Part shown: positions 6,706-15,753 of the stretch, one piece after another
How positions within the stretch are numbered: position 1 is the stretch's first letter
Layout: the number at the start of each line of letters is the position of its first letter
NCBI GenBank assembly: GCA_027019885.1
Contig: JALUWC010000503.1
Coordinates: 1 to 26,815 of the forward strand
Reading direction: 5' to 3'
Origin: Geoglobus sp.
GTDB taxonomy: Archaea > Halobacteriota > Archaeoglobi > Archaeoglobales > Archaeoglobaceae
DNA length: 26,815 nucleotides
The notes under the pieces: model-generated
What the model was told of the DNA's origin: nothing
What the model saw: the letters and a program-made list of their open reading frames with translations, nothing else
Database searches by the model: none
Position numbers and translations under genes: made by a program

Positions 6706-7358
6706 ATGAAATAAAAAGATTTGATTTGCATCAGAGATTTCAGCATCTCCTTCTGTTAACAAGCTTCATATTCCTTGCAGTAACTGGACTGCCATTGCTC
6801 TACAGATACACAGACTGGGGGATGGCAGCAATAAACGCAATGGGCGGAGTTGAAACTGTGAGAGGGTTTCACAGACTTTCAAGTTTTGTCATGATATTTG
6901 CAGGGATCTATCATATAATCTGGGCACTGGTAAAGAGGCCAGAAGGTATGATTCCCAGGAAAAAAGACATTCAGGACTTTTTCACCGATGTCAAATTCGT
7001 TTTTGGAAAGTTGAATTATGTTCCAAAATATGATAAGTTCAGTTACGTCCAGAAATTTGAGTACTGGGGAGCTTTCTGGGGAATGGTTGTTATGATTCTG
7101 ACAGGACTGGTGCTCAGCTATCCGGAGTACTTCTCACCGTCTGGAGATATATTCGTTGCAATACGGGTCGCTCACTGGGAGGAGGCAATCCTTGCAGTTG
7201 TTTTCATTGCAACCTGGCACATGTACTTCAGTCATCTCAGAAAGAAGTTCTTCCCATTCAACAAGTCTGTATTCACAGGGTATATGGATGTTGAAAAGGC
7301 AAAGGAAGAGCATCCCCTGTGGGTTGAGGAGGTGATTAAGCGTGGAAGTGGTAATTGA
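6702..7358 (+). CDS. Hydrogenase cytochrome b subunit (VhtC/HyaC-like)
   Basis: A 218-residue integral membrane protein with about four transmembrane helices (roughly 14-36, 57-78, 120-140, 160-180). It has paired histidines suited to binding two b hemes: H10/H15, H57, H71, H158, H173 and H178. Contexts such as RGFHRLSSFVM, GIYHIIW and ATWHMYFSHLR resemble HyaC and formate dehydrogenase gamma cytochromes. It would take electrons from the small subunit on the outer face and reduce a lipid-soluble carrier (menaquinone-type in Archaeoglobales, methanophenazine in methanogens). The start overlaps the small-subunit stop (ATGA at 6702-6705), and the end overlaps the large-subunit start by 17 nt. 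The gene order small-cytochrome-large is less common than small-large-cytochrome. Confidence 0.9.
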   Translation: MNEIKRFDLHQRFQHLLLLTSFIFLAVTGLPLLYRYTDWGMAAINAMGGVETVRGFHRLSSFVMIFAGIYHIIWALVKRPEGMIPRKKDIQDFFTDVKFVFGKLNYVPKYDKFSYVQKFEYWGAFWGMVVMILTGLVLSYPEYFSPSGDIFVAIRVAHWEEAILAVVFIATWHMYFSHLRKKFFPFNKSVFTGYMDVEKAKEEHPLWVEEVIKRGSGN

Positions 7359-8916
7359 TCCTGTAACAAGACTTGAGGGTCATCATGGTGTGAGGCTCAA
7401 CGTTGAGAATGGTGCTGTAAAAGAGGCTAAGGCTCTTGCAACAATGTTCAGGGGATTTGAGAGGATAGTGATAAACAGGGACATAAGAGATGCTCCAATA
7501 CTTCTTCAGAGAATTTGCGGTGTGTGTCATAATGACCACAGGCTTGCGAGTCTTTTTGCGATTGAAAATGCTGCTGGGCTTACAAACGAATGGGGGCATG
7601 GATTGCCAGATGCAGCACTTTTGCTGCGAAACATCATTGCAGCTTTGCAGTATGTCTTCGACCACCCTGTATGGGCATATGCTTTAACAGGCCCGGATTA
7701 CTGCGACACCCTTTTCAAAACAGGTCTTGTTAGATTTGATCCTCTCGTTGGACAGGGTGTCAAGGAGGCTGTTGAGGCGCAGAGAAGACTTCATCAGGCA
7801 ATGGCATACATAGGTGGGAAAGTCCCCCACATAATGACCCCGATTCCCGGTGGAGTTACAATGGAGATAGACAAGAAAGTCATTGCAAGACTGATAAGCA
7901 TAGTTCTGGATGTCAAGAAGTGGGCAATTGGTGTTGGCCTTAAAGAAACCGCCATTGAACACACAGCCGATGTGGCAGGATACATAATTGATGATGTGAG
8001 CAAAAAACTGGAAAAAGGAGAAAAAGTGATACCTCCAAACGATCCTGAGATAGGCAGGGGTCTTTACGATCTCGTTTCTCTGATCCTGGTTATGGCAAAC
8101 AAGGGTATTGGAGACATGGGGAAAAGAACCCCCACAATGCTCGCTTACGGATTTCTGACAGATACTGATGGAAAGCTCTTCTTCCCTTCAGGGTTCTTCA
8201 ACGGAAGTGACATTGAGAAGTTCGATTACAGAAAGATAAGCGAGGATGTGAAGCACTCCTACTACAGCGATGAAGCCGGTGGGGAGTATGTTGGAACCGA
8301 AGACACGAGAAAGCTCATTCCGGAATATGGTAAGGCTGGAGCATACACATGGGCAAAGGCTCCCAGATATGCCGGAAAGCCAGCTGAAGTCGGTCCACTG
8401 GCAAGAATGGTTGCAAAGGGTTTCAGAGATGGATGGGGTGTTGGAGATCCACTTGACCTCAGGAAGAAACTTGCAGGAGGCAGAGCAGCCAGCAATGCTC
8501 TTGCAAGAAACATTGCAAGGATTCAGGAGGAGCTTGTCATGATTGACTACCTTGAGAGTTTGCTCCTTCAGCTCACGGAGTACGCAGGGAAAAAGGTGTA
8601 TGTTGAATATCCAGACAACGTAACAGGAGAAGGGGTGGGAATGAGAGAGGCTCCAAGAGGAGCTCTCGGACACTGGATGAGAGCAAAAGATGGGAAAGTG
8701 GAGAACTATCAGGTTATCGCTCCAACAACATGGAATGTTTCACCGAGGGACTCAAATGGAACTCCCGGACCCCTCGAAGAGGCTCTTGTTGGGACTCCAA
8801 TAACCAAGGATGACCAGTGGGAAGTTATAAGGGTGATACACAGCTTTGACCTCTGCTTGGCATGCACCGTGCATGTGTTCACAAAAGATGGCAGAAAATG
8901 GGATTTTGTTGTCTGA
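7342..8916 (+). CDS. [NiFe] hydrogenase large subunit (VhtA-like)
   Basis: A 524-residue catalytic subunit that oxidises H2 at a Ni-Fe(CN)2CO centre. The N-terminal ligand motif is RICGVCHNDH (C59, C62) and the C-terminal motif is DLCLACTVHV (C505, C508, H511). The opening DPVTRLEGHHG block is the family signature. All four nickel cysteines are present, so the enzyme should be active. The 13 residues after H511 are the peptide normally cut off by a maturation endopeptidase after nickel insertion; no such protease gene is in this operon. The commonest form of the motif has Pro where L504 stands. The GTG start at 7342 is preceded by GAGGAGGTGATT and lies within the cytochrome gene. The 3' end faces the DUF99 gene across 6 nt. 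Confidence 0.95.
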   Translation: MEVVIDPVTRLEGHHGVRLNVENGAVKEAKALATMFRGFERIVINRDIRDAPILLQRICGVCHNDHRLASLFAIENAAGLTNEWGHGLPDAALLLRNIIAALQYVFDHPVWAYALTGPDYCDTLFKTGLVRFDPLVGQGVKEAVEAQRRLHQAMAYIGGKVPHIMTPIPGGVTMEIDKKVIARLISIVLDVKKWAIGVGLKETAIEHTADVAGYIIDDVSKKLEKGEKVIPPNDPEIGRGLYDLVSLILVMANKGIGDMGKRTPTMLAYGFLTDTDGKLFFPSGFFNGSDIEKFDYRKISEDVKHSYYSDEAGGEYVGTEDTRKLIPEYGKAGAYTWAKAPRYAGKPAEVGPLARMVAKGFRDGWGVGDPLDLRKKLAGGRAASNALARNIARIQEELVMIDYLESLLLQLTEYAGKKVYVEYPDNVTGEGVGMREAPRGALGHWMRAKDGKVENYQVIAPTTWNVSPRDSNGTPGPLEEALVGTPITKDDQWEVIRVIHSFDLCLACTVHVFTKDGRKWDFVV

Positions 8917-8922
8917 ATTTTT

Positions 8923-9471
8923 TCAAACCTTTCCCTTACTTTCCCCATGAATGATGGCTGTTGCAATAATATGGGCTATTCTCAGGCATTCGGGCATGTT
9001 CCCTTTCAGAATTGAGACATTTATCATTTCAACCGCATTTTTCATGTCGCATCCTGAGAATTGAAAGTACACATCTCTGTATGTGTGGACTTCGCCAGCC
9101 TTTTTTATTATACCCTTTCTTAACTCAGCATCTGATAAATTTTCAAGAGCTCTGTATATCGACTCAAAATCAGGTTTTTTTCTCGTAACAGCAATAACGG
9201 GGATATTCAGGGAGCTGTTTATCTCAGCAATATCAGCAACATTGAAGCCACCGAATGTAACACCATCAAGAAAAACTGCCTTTATTTGATTTTTGAATTT
9301 TGACCTCCTTAGCATTGAGACAATCCTTGATGTTGAATCCAGACCATCAACTTCAATTCTGTCTACCATCACTCCTTCAAGGTAGCTTTTCCCCTCAACA
9401 ACTGCTCCAACAATGTAGCATTCATCGCCCTTAAAGCTATCATCAAACCCGATAAATCTCCACGACTTCAT
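8923..9471 (-). CDS. DUF99 family protein (endonuclease V-like fold)
   Basis: A 182-residue archaeal DUF99/COG1628 protein. The N terminus GFDDSFKGD carries the acidic DD motif, followed by AVFLDGVTFGGFNVAD (about 65-80), VIAVTRKKPDFESIYRALE and the C-terminal helix with AHIIATAIIHGESKG. The fold is related to endonuclease V/RNase H, and the acidic residues suggest metal binding. No biochemical role is established. It is the last gene of the minus-strand run below the ATP synthase, sharing one base with the upstream small gene (TGATG). Confidence 0.85.
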   Translation of the reverse strand: MKSWRFIGFDDSFKGDECYIVGAVVEGKSYLEGVMVDRIEVDGLDSTSRIVSMLRRSKFKNQIKAVFLDGVTFGGFNVADIAEINSSLNIPVIAVTRKKPDFESIYRALENLSDAELRKGIIKKAGEVHTYRDVYFQFSGCDMKNAVEMINVSILKGNMPECLRIAHIIATAIIHGESKGKV

Positions 9472-9653
9472 CAGCAGTTGTAATGTTTCCTGACATATTT
9501 AACTCCATCTATTGCGAGGATTTCCTCCTCACTTTCAGCATTCACAATGAAGTGGTAGTCGTAAAAAACCTCATAGATCTCATGGAATTCCTCTCTTAGT
9601 TTTTTCAGAATGCTATCTTTCATTGACAGGTCTATCCAGACCTCAAAATACAT
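9471..9653 (-). CDS. Hypothetical 60-aa protein coupled to DUF99
   Basis: Family not recognised. A 60-residue acidic protein predicted as a beta-alpha-beta-like unit: MYFEVWIDLS, then a helix KDSILKKLREEFHEIYEVF, then HFIVNAESEEEILAIDGV and a short strand. This could be a small ACT/ferredoxin-like half domain. Its stop overlaps the start of the DUF99 gene (TGATG), implying translational coupling, and it lies only 7 nt below the 52-residue membrane gene. It is cysteine-poor (one C-terminal Cys). Confidence 0.65.
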   Translation of the reverse strand: MYFEVWIDLSMKDSILKKLREEFHEIYEVFYDYHFIVNAESEEEILAIDGVKYVRKHYNC

Positions 9654-9660
9654 GAACTAT

Positions 9661-9819
9661 TCACCTTAATGAGGCAAGATCGAATATCTTGAAAACAATA
9701 ATTAAAAATAGAATCAGGCCAACAGACACCCTTATCGCGCTCACTACCCACCAGTACTTCAGAATTCTTACAAGGTTTTCCTCATCGCTGAGCCATTTGA
9801 ATATTCTTTCAGATATCAT
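9661..9819 (-). CDS. Small single-span membrane protein (52 aa) coupled to ATP synthase subunit D
   Basis: A 52-residue ORF: MISERIFKWLSDEENLVRIL at the N terminus, then KYWW, then a hydrophobic helix (VGLILFLIIVFKIFDL, about residues 33-48). It starts at ATG 9819, overlapping the atpD stop in an ATGA arrangement, and ends at TGA 9661-9663. The coupling makes it a likely last subunit-sized member of the ATP synthase operon. A cytoplasmic amphipathic N-terminal half followed by one membrane helix would suit an assembly factor or accessory subunit; this is inference from position and topology. No named family is recognised. Confidence 0.65.
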   Translation of the reverse strand: MISERIFKWLSDEENLVRILKYWWVVSAIRVSVGLILFLIIVFKIFDLASLR

Positions 9820-10445
9820 GCCTCTGCCTTTTCCTTCTTACCCTTGATCTTCTTGAGCCTTATTATGTTTTCCCTGTCCATCTCCTCAAGCTTGAAGGTT
9901 ATGTATCTCGCAGCATCCTCCATTGAAGGAATGACCCTGAACTCAAGGGCGTTAACTCGCCTCTTTGTCCGTTCAATCTCGTCAATCAGCCTTTTGAGTG
10001 TTGTTTCGATTTCAGCAACCTCAAGTATTGCATCAATCAAAGCCTCATAAGCCTCAACCGCTTCATCAATTCTCGCTGTTGTGCCAATGATGCCATAATT
10101 TCTTTCAGCAACAGATTTTCTTACAATTTCCCTCTTGATCACTGGAACTACAACACCCATTATGTTTTTTCTTTTGAGAGTGAATGACGGCTCCTTATCA
10201 ACAGACAGAGCTATTGATTTAACTGCCACAACACCATCCGCCGCCATAGCAAGGGCAAGTTTTTCCTGAGCTTCCCTGTATCTCTGCACCATTTCGTCTA
10301 TGACCCTCTTAGCATCCTCAAGAATTGTCCTGAACTCCATTATAAGGCCGTCTCTCTTCATTTTAAGCAAAGCATGACCTTTCTTTGCCATTGTTATTCT
10401 TCTTCTGAGCTTTATGAGCTCCATTCTTGTCGGCTGTACGTCCAT
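9816..10445 (-). CDS. atpD: A-type ATP synthase subunit D (central stalk)
   Basis: A 209-residue coiled-coil subunit of the rotor shaft, inserted in the A3B3 hexamer and functionally like gamma of F-type enzymes. The N terminus contains the family signature PTRMELIKLRRRITMAKKGH with LLKMKRDGL. A central region (ALSVDKEPSFTLKRKNIMGV) precedes the return helix ending in NALEFRVIPSMEDAARYITF, which is the other conserved block. Length is typical. It follows the B subunit by 26 nt with a GGTGA ribosome-binding site and overlaps the small membrane-protein gene by 4 nt. Confidence 0.95.
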   Translation of the reverse strand: MDVQPTRMELIKLRRRITMAKKGHALLKMKRDGLIMEFRTILEDAKRVIDEMVQRYREAQEKLALAMAADGVVAVKSIALSVDKEPSFTLKRKNIMGVVVPVIKREIVRKSVAERNYGIIGTTARIDEAVEAYEALIDAILEVAEIETTLKRLIDEIERTKRRVNALEFRVIPSMEDAARYITFKLEEMDRENIIRLKKIKGKKEKAEA

Positions 10446-10471
10446 GTTTTCACCTCAAAAAATTGAAAGGG

Positions 10472-11854
10472 TTATTCCGCTTTCTTCTTGTAGGCAGGAT
10501 GGTATTTCTCGATGAACTTCCTCTCTATCTTTGTCAGCTCAGCCTCAGGCAGCATTGAAAGCAGTTCCCATCCAATTGCAAGTGTTGTTTCGATGTCTCT
10601 ATCCTCATACCTTCCCTGCTGGATGAATCTTCTCTCAAACTCATCTGCAAATCTCAGATACCTTCTGTCCCTGTCTGACAATGCCTCCTCACCAACAATT
10701 GCCACAAGACCTCTCAGATCAACACCCTCAGCGTAAGCAGCATACATCTGATCGTTCCACTGTACATGATCGTCTCTTGTTCTTCCTTCACCAATACCTT
10801 CCTTCATCAATCTGCTTAGAGATGGCAGAACGTTGATTGGGGGGTATATTCCCTTTGCATGAAGCTCTCTGCTCAGCACAATCTGCCCCTCTGTGATGTA
10901 GCCGGTGAGATCAGGAATTGGATGTGTTATGTCGTCTCCGGGCATTGTCAGTATTGGCATCTGGGTGATTGTTCCCTTTCTGCCTCTTATTCTCCCAGCT
11001 CTCTCGTAGATTGTGGCAAGATCTGTGTACATGTAACCCGGATAGCCTCTTCTCCCGGGAACTTCTTCTCTCGCAGCAGAGATCTCTCTCAAAGCCTCGC
11101 AGTAGTTGGTCATGTCTGTCAGGATGACAAGAACGTGCAGATCATACTCATAAGCCAGATATTCCGCTGCTGTCAATGCCATCCTTGGAGTAAGCAATCT
11201 CTCAATGGCCGGGTCGTTGGCAAGATTCAGGAAAACTACAGCCCTCTCAAGAGCTCCTGTTCTTTCAAAATCCTTCATGAACTGATAGGCTTCTTCATGA
11301 GTGATGCCCATAGCAGCGAAAACAACAGCAAATTCCTCTCCTTCTCCTCTCACCTTGGCCTGCCTGGCAACCTGCAGTGCAATATCGTTGTGCGGTAATC
11401 CAGAGCCTGAGAAAATTGGAAGCTTCTGCCCTCTAACGAGTGTGTTCATTCCATCAATGGCTGATATGCCTGTCTGGATGAACTCTCTCGGATACTGCCT
11501 TGCATATGGATTTATGGCAGCACCTATGATTTCTCTCCTCTCCTCAGGGACTATCTTCGGCCCTCCGTCTATCGGGTCTCCAGAACCGCTCAGAATTCTA
11601 CCAAGCATGTCGTAGCTGACATTCAACCTTATGATATCTCCTGTAAACCTGACTGTGGATGAGGTGTCGATGCCTCTCGTTCCCTCAAAAACCTGCACAA
11701 CCACAACATCCATTGATGTGTCCAACACCTGTCCTCTTCTTGTTGCGCCATCCGACAGTGTTATCGTAACGAGCTCTCCATAACCAACCGGCTCTGTCTT
11801 CTCAACAAAAACAAGTGGTCCTGCTACCTGTGTTATAGTTTTGTACTCCTTCAT
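10472..11854 (-). CDS. atpB: A-type ATP synthase subunit B (non-catalytic)
   Basis: A 460-residue regulatory nucleotide-binding-fold subunit that alternates with A in the A3B3 head. Landmarks are the beta barrel start ([19 protein letters not shown]) and the degenerate P-loop region [15 protein letters not shown], which lacks GKT as in all B subunits. [20 protein letters not shown] and the C-terminal domain with [13 protein letters not shown] follow. Length and content are complete. The start lies immediately after the A stop (11855/11854), so A and B are translated together, suiting their 3:3 stoichiometry. Confidence 0.97.
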   Translation of the reverse strand: MKEYKTITQVAGPLVFVEKTEPVGYGELVTITLSDGATRRGQVLDTSMDVVVVQVFEGTRGIDTSSTVRFTGDIIRLNVSYDMLGRILSGSGDPIDGGPKIVPEERREIIGAAINPYARQYPREFIQTGISAIDGMNTLVRGQKLPIFSGSGLPHNDIALQVARQAKVRGEGEEFAVVFAAMGITHEEAYQFMKDFERTGALERAVVFLNLANDPAIERLLTPRMALTAAEYLAYEYDLHVLVILTDMTNYCEALREISAAREEVPGRRGYPGYMYTDLATIYERAGRIRGRKGTITQMPILTMPGDDITHPIPDLTGYITEGQIVLSRELHAKGIYPPINVLPSLSRLMKEGIGEGRTRDDHVQWNDQMYAAYAEGVDLRGLVAIVGEEALSDRDRRYLRFADEFERRFIQQGRYEDRDIETTLAIGWELLSMLPEAELTKIERKFIEKYHPAYKKKAE

Positions 11855-13591
11855 TCACTCCACCCCCAGATTGTGCCTGATCTTCTTTATTGCGTTTTCA
11901 ATTGCACTCCTGTAATCCTCTTCAAACTTTGCTCTTGCAAATTCGTCAACGCCTTCAACGCCTATGATTTCCTCAACAAGCTTTCCTGCTTCAAGTGCTT
12001 TGTAGAATATGTCATTCACGTCCTTGATTGATTTGAGAAGGTCATATTGCTTTTTCAGATCGCAGTAAGTATCAACCGGATGATAGGCATACTGCTGCAA
12101 AAATACCTCTCTTATCAGCCTGGCAACCTCAAGCAGAAGTCTCTGGCTTTCTGGCAGTGCATCACTCCCGACAAGCTGAACGATCTCCTGCAGATTGGCT
12201 TCTTCCTGCAATACCGTCATTGCCCACTTTCTCAGTTCGCTCCACTCTGGAGCGATGTTCTCATTGAACCACTCTGCCAAACTCTCTGCATAAAGGCTGT
12301 AGCTCTGGAGCCAGTTTATGGCCGGAAAGTGTCTTCTTGCAGCAAGCTTGGCATCGAGAGCCCAGAAAACCTTCACAATTCTCAGGGTGTTCTGTGTGAC
12401 GGGTTCGCTGAAGTCACCACCCGGTGGTGAGACAGCACCAACAACCGTAACACTTCCAACGTTTCCGTTGAGGGTTCTCACTCTTCCAGCCCTTTCATAG
12501 AACTCTGCAAGCCTTGAGGCGAGATAGGCTGGATACCCCTCTTCGCCCGGCATCTCCTCAAGTCTTCCTGAGATCTCTCTCATTGCCTCAGCCCATCTGC
12601 TTGTTGAATCAGCCATTATGCTGATATCATAGCCCATATCTCTGAAATACTCGGCAATTGTAATGCCTGTGTAAACACTTGCCTCTCTCGCAGCAACGGG
12701 CATGTTTGATGTATTGGCTATGAGCACAGTCCTCTCCATGAGTGGTTTTCCGGTTCTCGGATCCTCAAGCTCAGGGAATTCCTCAAGCACTTCAGTCATC
12801 TCGTTTCCTCTCTCACCGCATCCGATGTAAACCACAACATGGGTGTCGCTCCACTTGGCAAGCTGATGCTGTGTGACTGTTTTTCCTGAGCCAAAAGGCC
12901 CAGGAATTGCAGCAGTCCCTCCCTTTGCAACAGGGAAGATGGCATCGAGAATTCTCTGCCCTGTGATAAGAGGAATCTGAGGCGGGAGTTTCTCCTGATA
13001 GGGTCTTGGGATTCTCACAGGCCATTTGTGGGAGAGTTTGAGCTCGGTTCCATCTTCAAGAACCGCCACAGTATCCGTTACAGTAAAGCTTCCCTCATAA
13101 ATCTCCCCGATAACTCCAGTGATGTTGGGAGGAACAAGAATCTTTTGTTCAATGAACTCTGTTTCCTGAACAGTCCCGATAATGTCCCCTCCATTCACCT
13201 TGTCACCCTTCTTGACCACAGGCTTGAACTCCCACTTGACACTTCTGTCCAAGGCGGGAGCGTCAATTCCCCTGCCTATGAAGTCACCACTTTCATCCTT
13301 CAAAGCTGGAAGAGGTCTTTGAACTCCATCGTATATTGACTTGAGCAAACCTGGGCCGAGCTCAACGCTCAAGGGCATCCCTGTGTTCTCAATCTTGTCT
13401 CCCGGTTTTATCCCTGACGTATCCTCGTAAACCTGAATTAATGCCCTCTCTCCTACAAGTCCAACCACTTCACCCATCAGTCCCTCATCACCAACCCTGC
13501 ACACATCGTACATTCTGGCTTTCAATCCCTCTGCCACAACTAAGGGTCCTGATACACGATAAACCTTCCCGATTAATTCCTTCACTTCCAT
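11855..13591 (-). CDS. atpA: A-type ATP synthase subunit A (catalytic)
   Basis: The 578-residue catalytic subunit has the Walker A loop GPFGSGKT (231-238, K237), the general-base glutamate E260 in GCGERGNEM, and [20 protein letters not shown] further on. An insertion typical of A/V-type A subunits (the non-homologous region, roughly 115-190) is present, unlike F-type beta. No intein is seen interrupting the P-loop. The gene overlaps subunit F by 10 nt and abuts subunit B. It makes or hydrolyses ATP coupled to ion flow through the membrane ring. Confidence 0.97.
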   Translation of the reverse strand: MEVKELIGKVYRVSGPLVVAEGLKARMYDVCRVGDEGLMGEVVGLVGERALIQVYEDTSGIKPGDKIENTGMPLSVELGPGLLKSIYDGVQRPLPALKDESGDFIGRGIDAPALDRSVKWEFKPVVKKGDKVNGGDIIGTVQETEFIEQKILVPPNITGVIGEIYEGSFTVTDTVAVLEDGTELKLSHKWPVRIPRPYQEKLPPQIPLITGQRILDAIFPVAKGGTAAIPGPFGSGKTVTQHQLAKWSDTHVVVYIGCGERGNEMTEVLEEFPELEDPRTGKPLMERTVLIANTSNMPVAAREASVYTGITIAEYFRDMGYDISIMADSTSRWAEAMREISGRLEEMPGEEGYPAYLASRLAEFYERAGRVRTLNGNVGSVTVVGAVSPPGGDFSEPVTQNTLRIVKVFWALDAKLAARRHFPAINWLQSYSLYAESLAEWFNENIAPEWSELRKWAMTVLQEEANLQEIVQLVGSDALPESQRLLLEVARLIREVFLQQYAYHPVDTYCDLKKQYDLLKSIKDVNDIFYKALEAGKLVEEIIGVEGVDEFARAKFEEDYRSAIENAIKKIRHNLGVE

Positions 13592-13887
13592 AGGTCAACA
13601 CCTATCGCCTTTCTTATCTTTTCTCTAATCTCCTCTGCCCCTCCCTCAGCACCAACAGCAACAAATGTTGGCTCAACACTCCCATCCACAGCTCTCCTCA
13701 ATGCGAGGGGCAGCTTTTTCAAAAACTCATGCTTGATGACCGCAACACCAATATCCTCACTTTCAAGAACCTTTTCAACAGTTTGAATTAGTTTTTCATC
13801 ACTATCAACATCAAAAATATCCCTAACTCCTGCAAGCCTGAAACCCAGATTGAACTCCGGATCTCCGATTATTGCCAGCCTCTTCAT
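13582..13887 (-). CDS. atpF: A-type ATP synthase subunit F
   Basis: A 101-residue Rossmann-like subunit that binds the D stalk and moves with rotation. It begins [20 protein letters not shown], the family signature, and continues with [20 protein letters not shown]. Its start overlaps the C stop by 4 nt and its end overlaps the A start by 10 nt. Complete by length. Confidence 0.93.
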   Translation of the reverse strand: MKRLAIIGDPEFNLGFRLAGVRDIFDVDSDEKLIQTVEKVLESEDIGVAVIKHEFLKKLPLALRRAVDGSVEPTFVAVGAEGGAEEIREKIRKAIGVDLWK

Positions 13888-14927
13888 ACAATCACCAGCT
13901 GCTCCCTAATGTCCTCAATACTCATTCCGCTCTCCTTGCCTCTTGCAATGATTCTCAGGTTGTCAACCTCTATCTTTTTGAGGAGCATGTACGACAGCAC
14001 GGGAAGTATTGAAAGCGGGTAGTTGCTCGCCTTTTTAATCATCCTTTCTGCCCACACTCCCGTCAGCGAATTCTCTACCCTTGACATTGGCTGGGTCATT
14101 ATGGCTTCCTTTAAATCCTTAACAAACCAGTAGTTCTCGATTGCCTTGTAGATTTCCTCCAGCTCCATGGCTGCAAGCTTTCTTGCCTCGTCTTCTGTTA
14201 GCTGATATCCGTAGGGAATTATCTTTGAGATTATCTCATCTGCAGAAACTCCCTCTTTCTTCAGCCTCATTATCGTCTTCATGTTCACGATGTCAATCTC
14301 CATCCTGATGAAGTCTATGAAGTATTTTGCATCAAGGCTTTCTGCTGAAAGGCTTGCTATTGATGTGTAGTAGAACTTGTCAAGCTCATCCTCCACTTCT
14401 GAAAGCTTCTCTCCATGAAGAATTTTCTCGAGGATGCTGTAAAACGGTTTCCCTTTAAACGCGTTGACAATCTCCTCAACACTTTCCTTTGCAAGGAGAG
14501 ATTTGAAGAATTCCTCATCAAATTCTCCTGCAGGAACAAGAGTTGTCTCTATCTCCTCATTGGTGAATCCAAACATCTTTCCTCTGAGTATGTTCTTGAT
14601 GTTCCAGAAATCCCATTTTCTGAGGTAAAGAACAATCAGATCTTTTGGCAATCCCTTTGAAATTCTTATCAGCTTTGAGTAAATTCTTGAGAGATTGAGC
14701 GACAGGGCATGATCTATTAAATCAACGCCAGAATATTTGAATGCAAGTTCATCTATCTCCTTTTTGTACTCTGTCTCCTCAAGGTATCTCGCAATTTCGT
14801 TAAGATCCATGTTCAGCAGTTTCGTGTACTCATCCTTCGGGATGAGCTTTCTCTTCATCACCCTTACTCTTGCGACAATGTACGCCCACTCTGAGATCTT
14901 TGTTCTCTTTATTATCTTTGAAATCAT
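13884..14927 (-). CDS. atpC: A-type ATP synthase subunit C (rotor socket, V-type d homologue)
   Basis: A 347-residue helical subunit that links the central stalk to the c ring. Family features include the N-terminal SEWAYIVARVRVMKRKL, the LYLRKWDFWNIKNILRGKMF block (about 103-122), FIRMEIDIVNMKTIMRLKKE (about 205-224) and the C-terminal VLSYMLLKKIEVDNLRIIAR. Three repeated helical bundles of this type are characteristic. It overlaps subunit F by 4 nt and follows subunit E by 6 nt. Confidence 0.93.
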   Translation of the reverse strand: MISKIIKRTKISEWAYIVARVRVMKRKLIPKDEYTKLLNMDLNEIARYLEETEYKKEIDELAFKYSGVDLIDHALSLNLSRIYSKLIRISKGLPKDLIVLYLRKWDFWNIKNILRGKMFGFTNEEIETTLVPAGEFDEEFFKSLLAKESVEEIVNAFKGKPFYSILEKILHGEKLSEVEDELDKFYYTSIASLSAESLDAKYFIDFIRMEIDIVNMKTIMRLKKEGVSADEIISKIIPYGYQLTEDEARKLAAMELEEIYKAIENYWFVKDLKEAIMTQPMSRVENSLTGVWAERMIKKASNYPLSILPVLSYMLLKKIEVDNLRIIARGKESGMSIEDIREQLVIV

Positions 14928-14933
14928 CGTTTA

Positions 14934-15494
14934 TCACCCGAAGAGCTTTTCATACACTTCTTTCATTTTCGATTCGTAAACCTCCCTCAGGAGGTTATCA
15001 AAGGTCAGATTTATTCTGTACTCACCATCCCTGCTCTCAAGTATCACTCCACCAATGCAATCAATATTCCCCGCATACTCAAGCTTTGAGATTTTTCTGA
15101 CAATTTTCTCGTCTCTCTTGCTTGAGTAAATTAAGTAGTCCTTATTCTTGTACTTGTCAAGAATCTTTTTGAGAAGTTTCTCTCTTTCAGAGTCGCTCAG
15201 ATTCTCTACTTTTTCAACAAGAAGCTGGTAAACCTTTTCCACAACTTCCCTTTTTCTCAGCAGTTCCTCCTTCTTCATCTCAAGGTTTATCCCTGAAATC
15301 TCCTGCCTCCTCAACCTTTCAGCTTCTTTCTCTGCCTCTCTCCTCGCCTTCTTCAGAATCTCTTTCGATTCATCATTAGCTTCAACAATTATCTTTTCAG
15401 CCTCCTCCTCAGCAGATCTGGTTATTTCTGATACCTGCTGGTGTCCCTTTCTGACTATTTCCTCGATTATTGGCTCCAGTGGCATTTTTTGCAC
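14934..15494 (-). CDS. atpE: A-type ATP synthase subunit E (peripheral stalk)
   Basis: A 186-residue peripheral stalk protein. The N-terminal two thirds is a charged right-handed-type coiled coil (AEEEAEKIIVEANDESKEIL, then KKARREAEKEAERLRRQE). The C-terminal globular domain contains SKLEYAGNIDCIGGVILESR, the family signature, and ends YRINLTFDNLLREVYES. It pairs with subunit H to form the stators that hold the A3B3 head. It lies 27 nt below the c-subunit gene. Confidence 0.93.
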   Translation of the reverse strand: MQKMPLEPIIEEIVRKGHQQVSEITRSAEEEAEKIIVEANDESKEILKKARREAEKEAERLRRQEISGINLEMKKEELLRKREVVEKVYQLLVEKVENLSDSEREKLLKKILDKYKNKDYLIYSSKRDEKIVRKISKLEYAGNIDCIGGVILESRDGEYRINLTFDNLLREVYESKMKEVYEKLFG

Positions 15495-15521
15495 CTCTTA
15501 AAAAAATTGGAAGCTTTGTTT

Positions 15522-15737
15522 TCACATGAACATCAGCAGGAACGACACAACCAATCCGAAGATGACAATGGTTTCGGGGATAACTGTCATCAGCAGACCT
15601 TTGCCGAAGAAAGCGGGGTCTTCAGCCATCGCACCTACCGCAGCAGCACCAATTCCCTGCTCACCAAGTCCAGCACCAATTCCTGCCAATCCTACAGCCA
15701 GACCAGCTCCAACAGCCACCATTCCTTCAACTGCCAT
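15522..15737 (-). CDS. atpK: A-type ATP synthase subunit K (membrane rotor c subunit)
   Basis: A 71-residue hairpin with two transmembrane helices (about 5-36 and 47-71), the single-hairpin form rather than the duplicated form seen in some archaea. The ion-binding carboxylate is E55 in VIPETIVIFG of helix 2. Helix 1 has an additional acidic residue, E26 in GAGLGEQGIGAA, at the position where Na+-binding rings often have Gln. Whether the ring carries H+ or Na+ cannot be decided from this. The start has an AAAGGAGGTG ribosome-binding site, the strongest in the operon, fitting the high copy number of c. Confidence 0.95.
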   Translation of the reverse strand: MAVEGMVAVGAGLAVGLAGIGAGLGEQGIGAAAVGAMAEDPAFFGKGLLMTVIPETIVIFGLVVSFLLMFM

Positions 15738-15753
15738 TTACAACACCTCCTTT

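Noticed and set aside
6348..6746. 132-codon open frame on the - strand
   Set aside because: It is antisense to the hydrogenase small subunit with intact cluster ligands; considered a shadow.
8188..8673. 161-codon open frame on the - strand
   Set aside because: It is antisense to the hydrogenase large subunit, which is secure from its nickel motifs; the translation has no domain-like pattern.
10859..11398. 179-codon open frame on the + strand
   Set aside because: It lies antisense within the well-supported atpB gene and its translation (cysteine- and serine-rich, no family pattern) looks like a frame shadow.
11855..13591. Possible intein in the catalytic ATPase subunit
   Set aside because: The P-loop is continuous and the protein is the normal 578 residues, so no intein is present.
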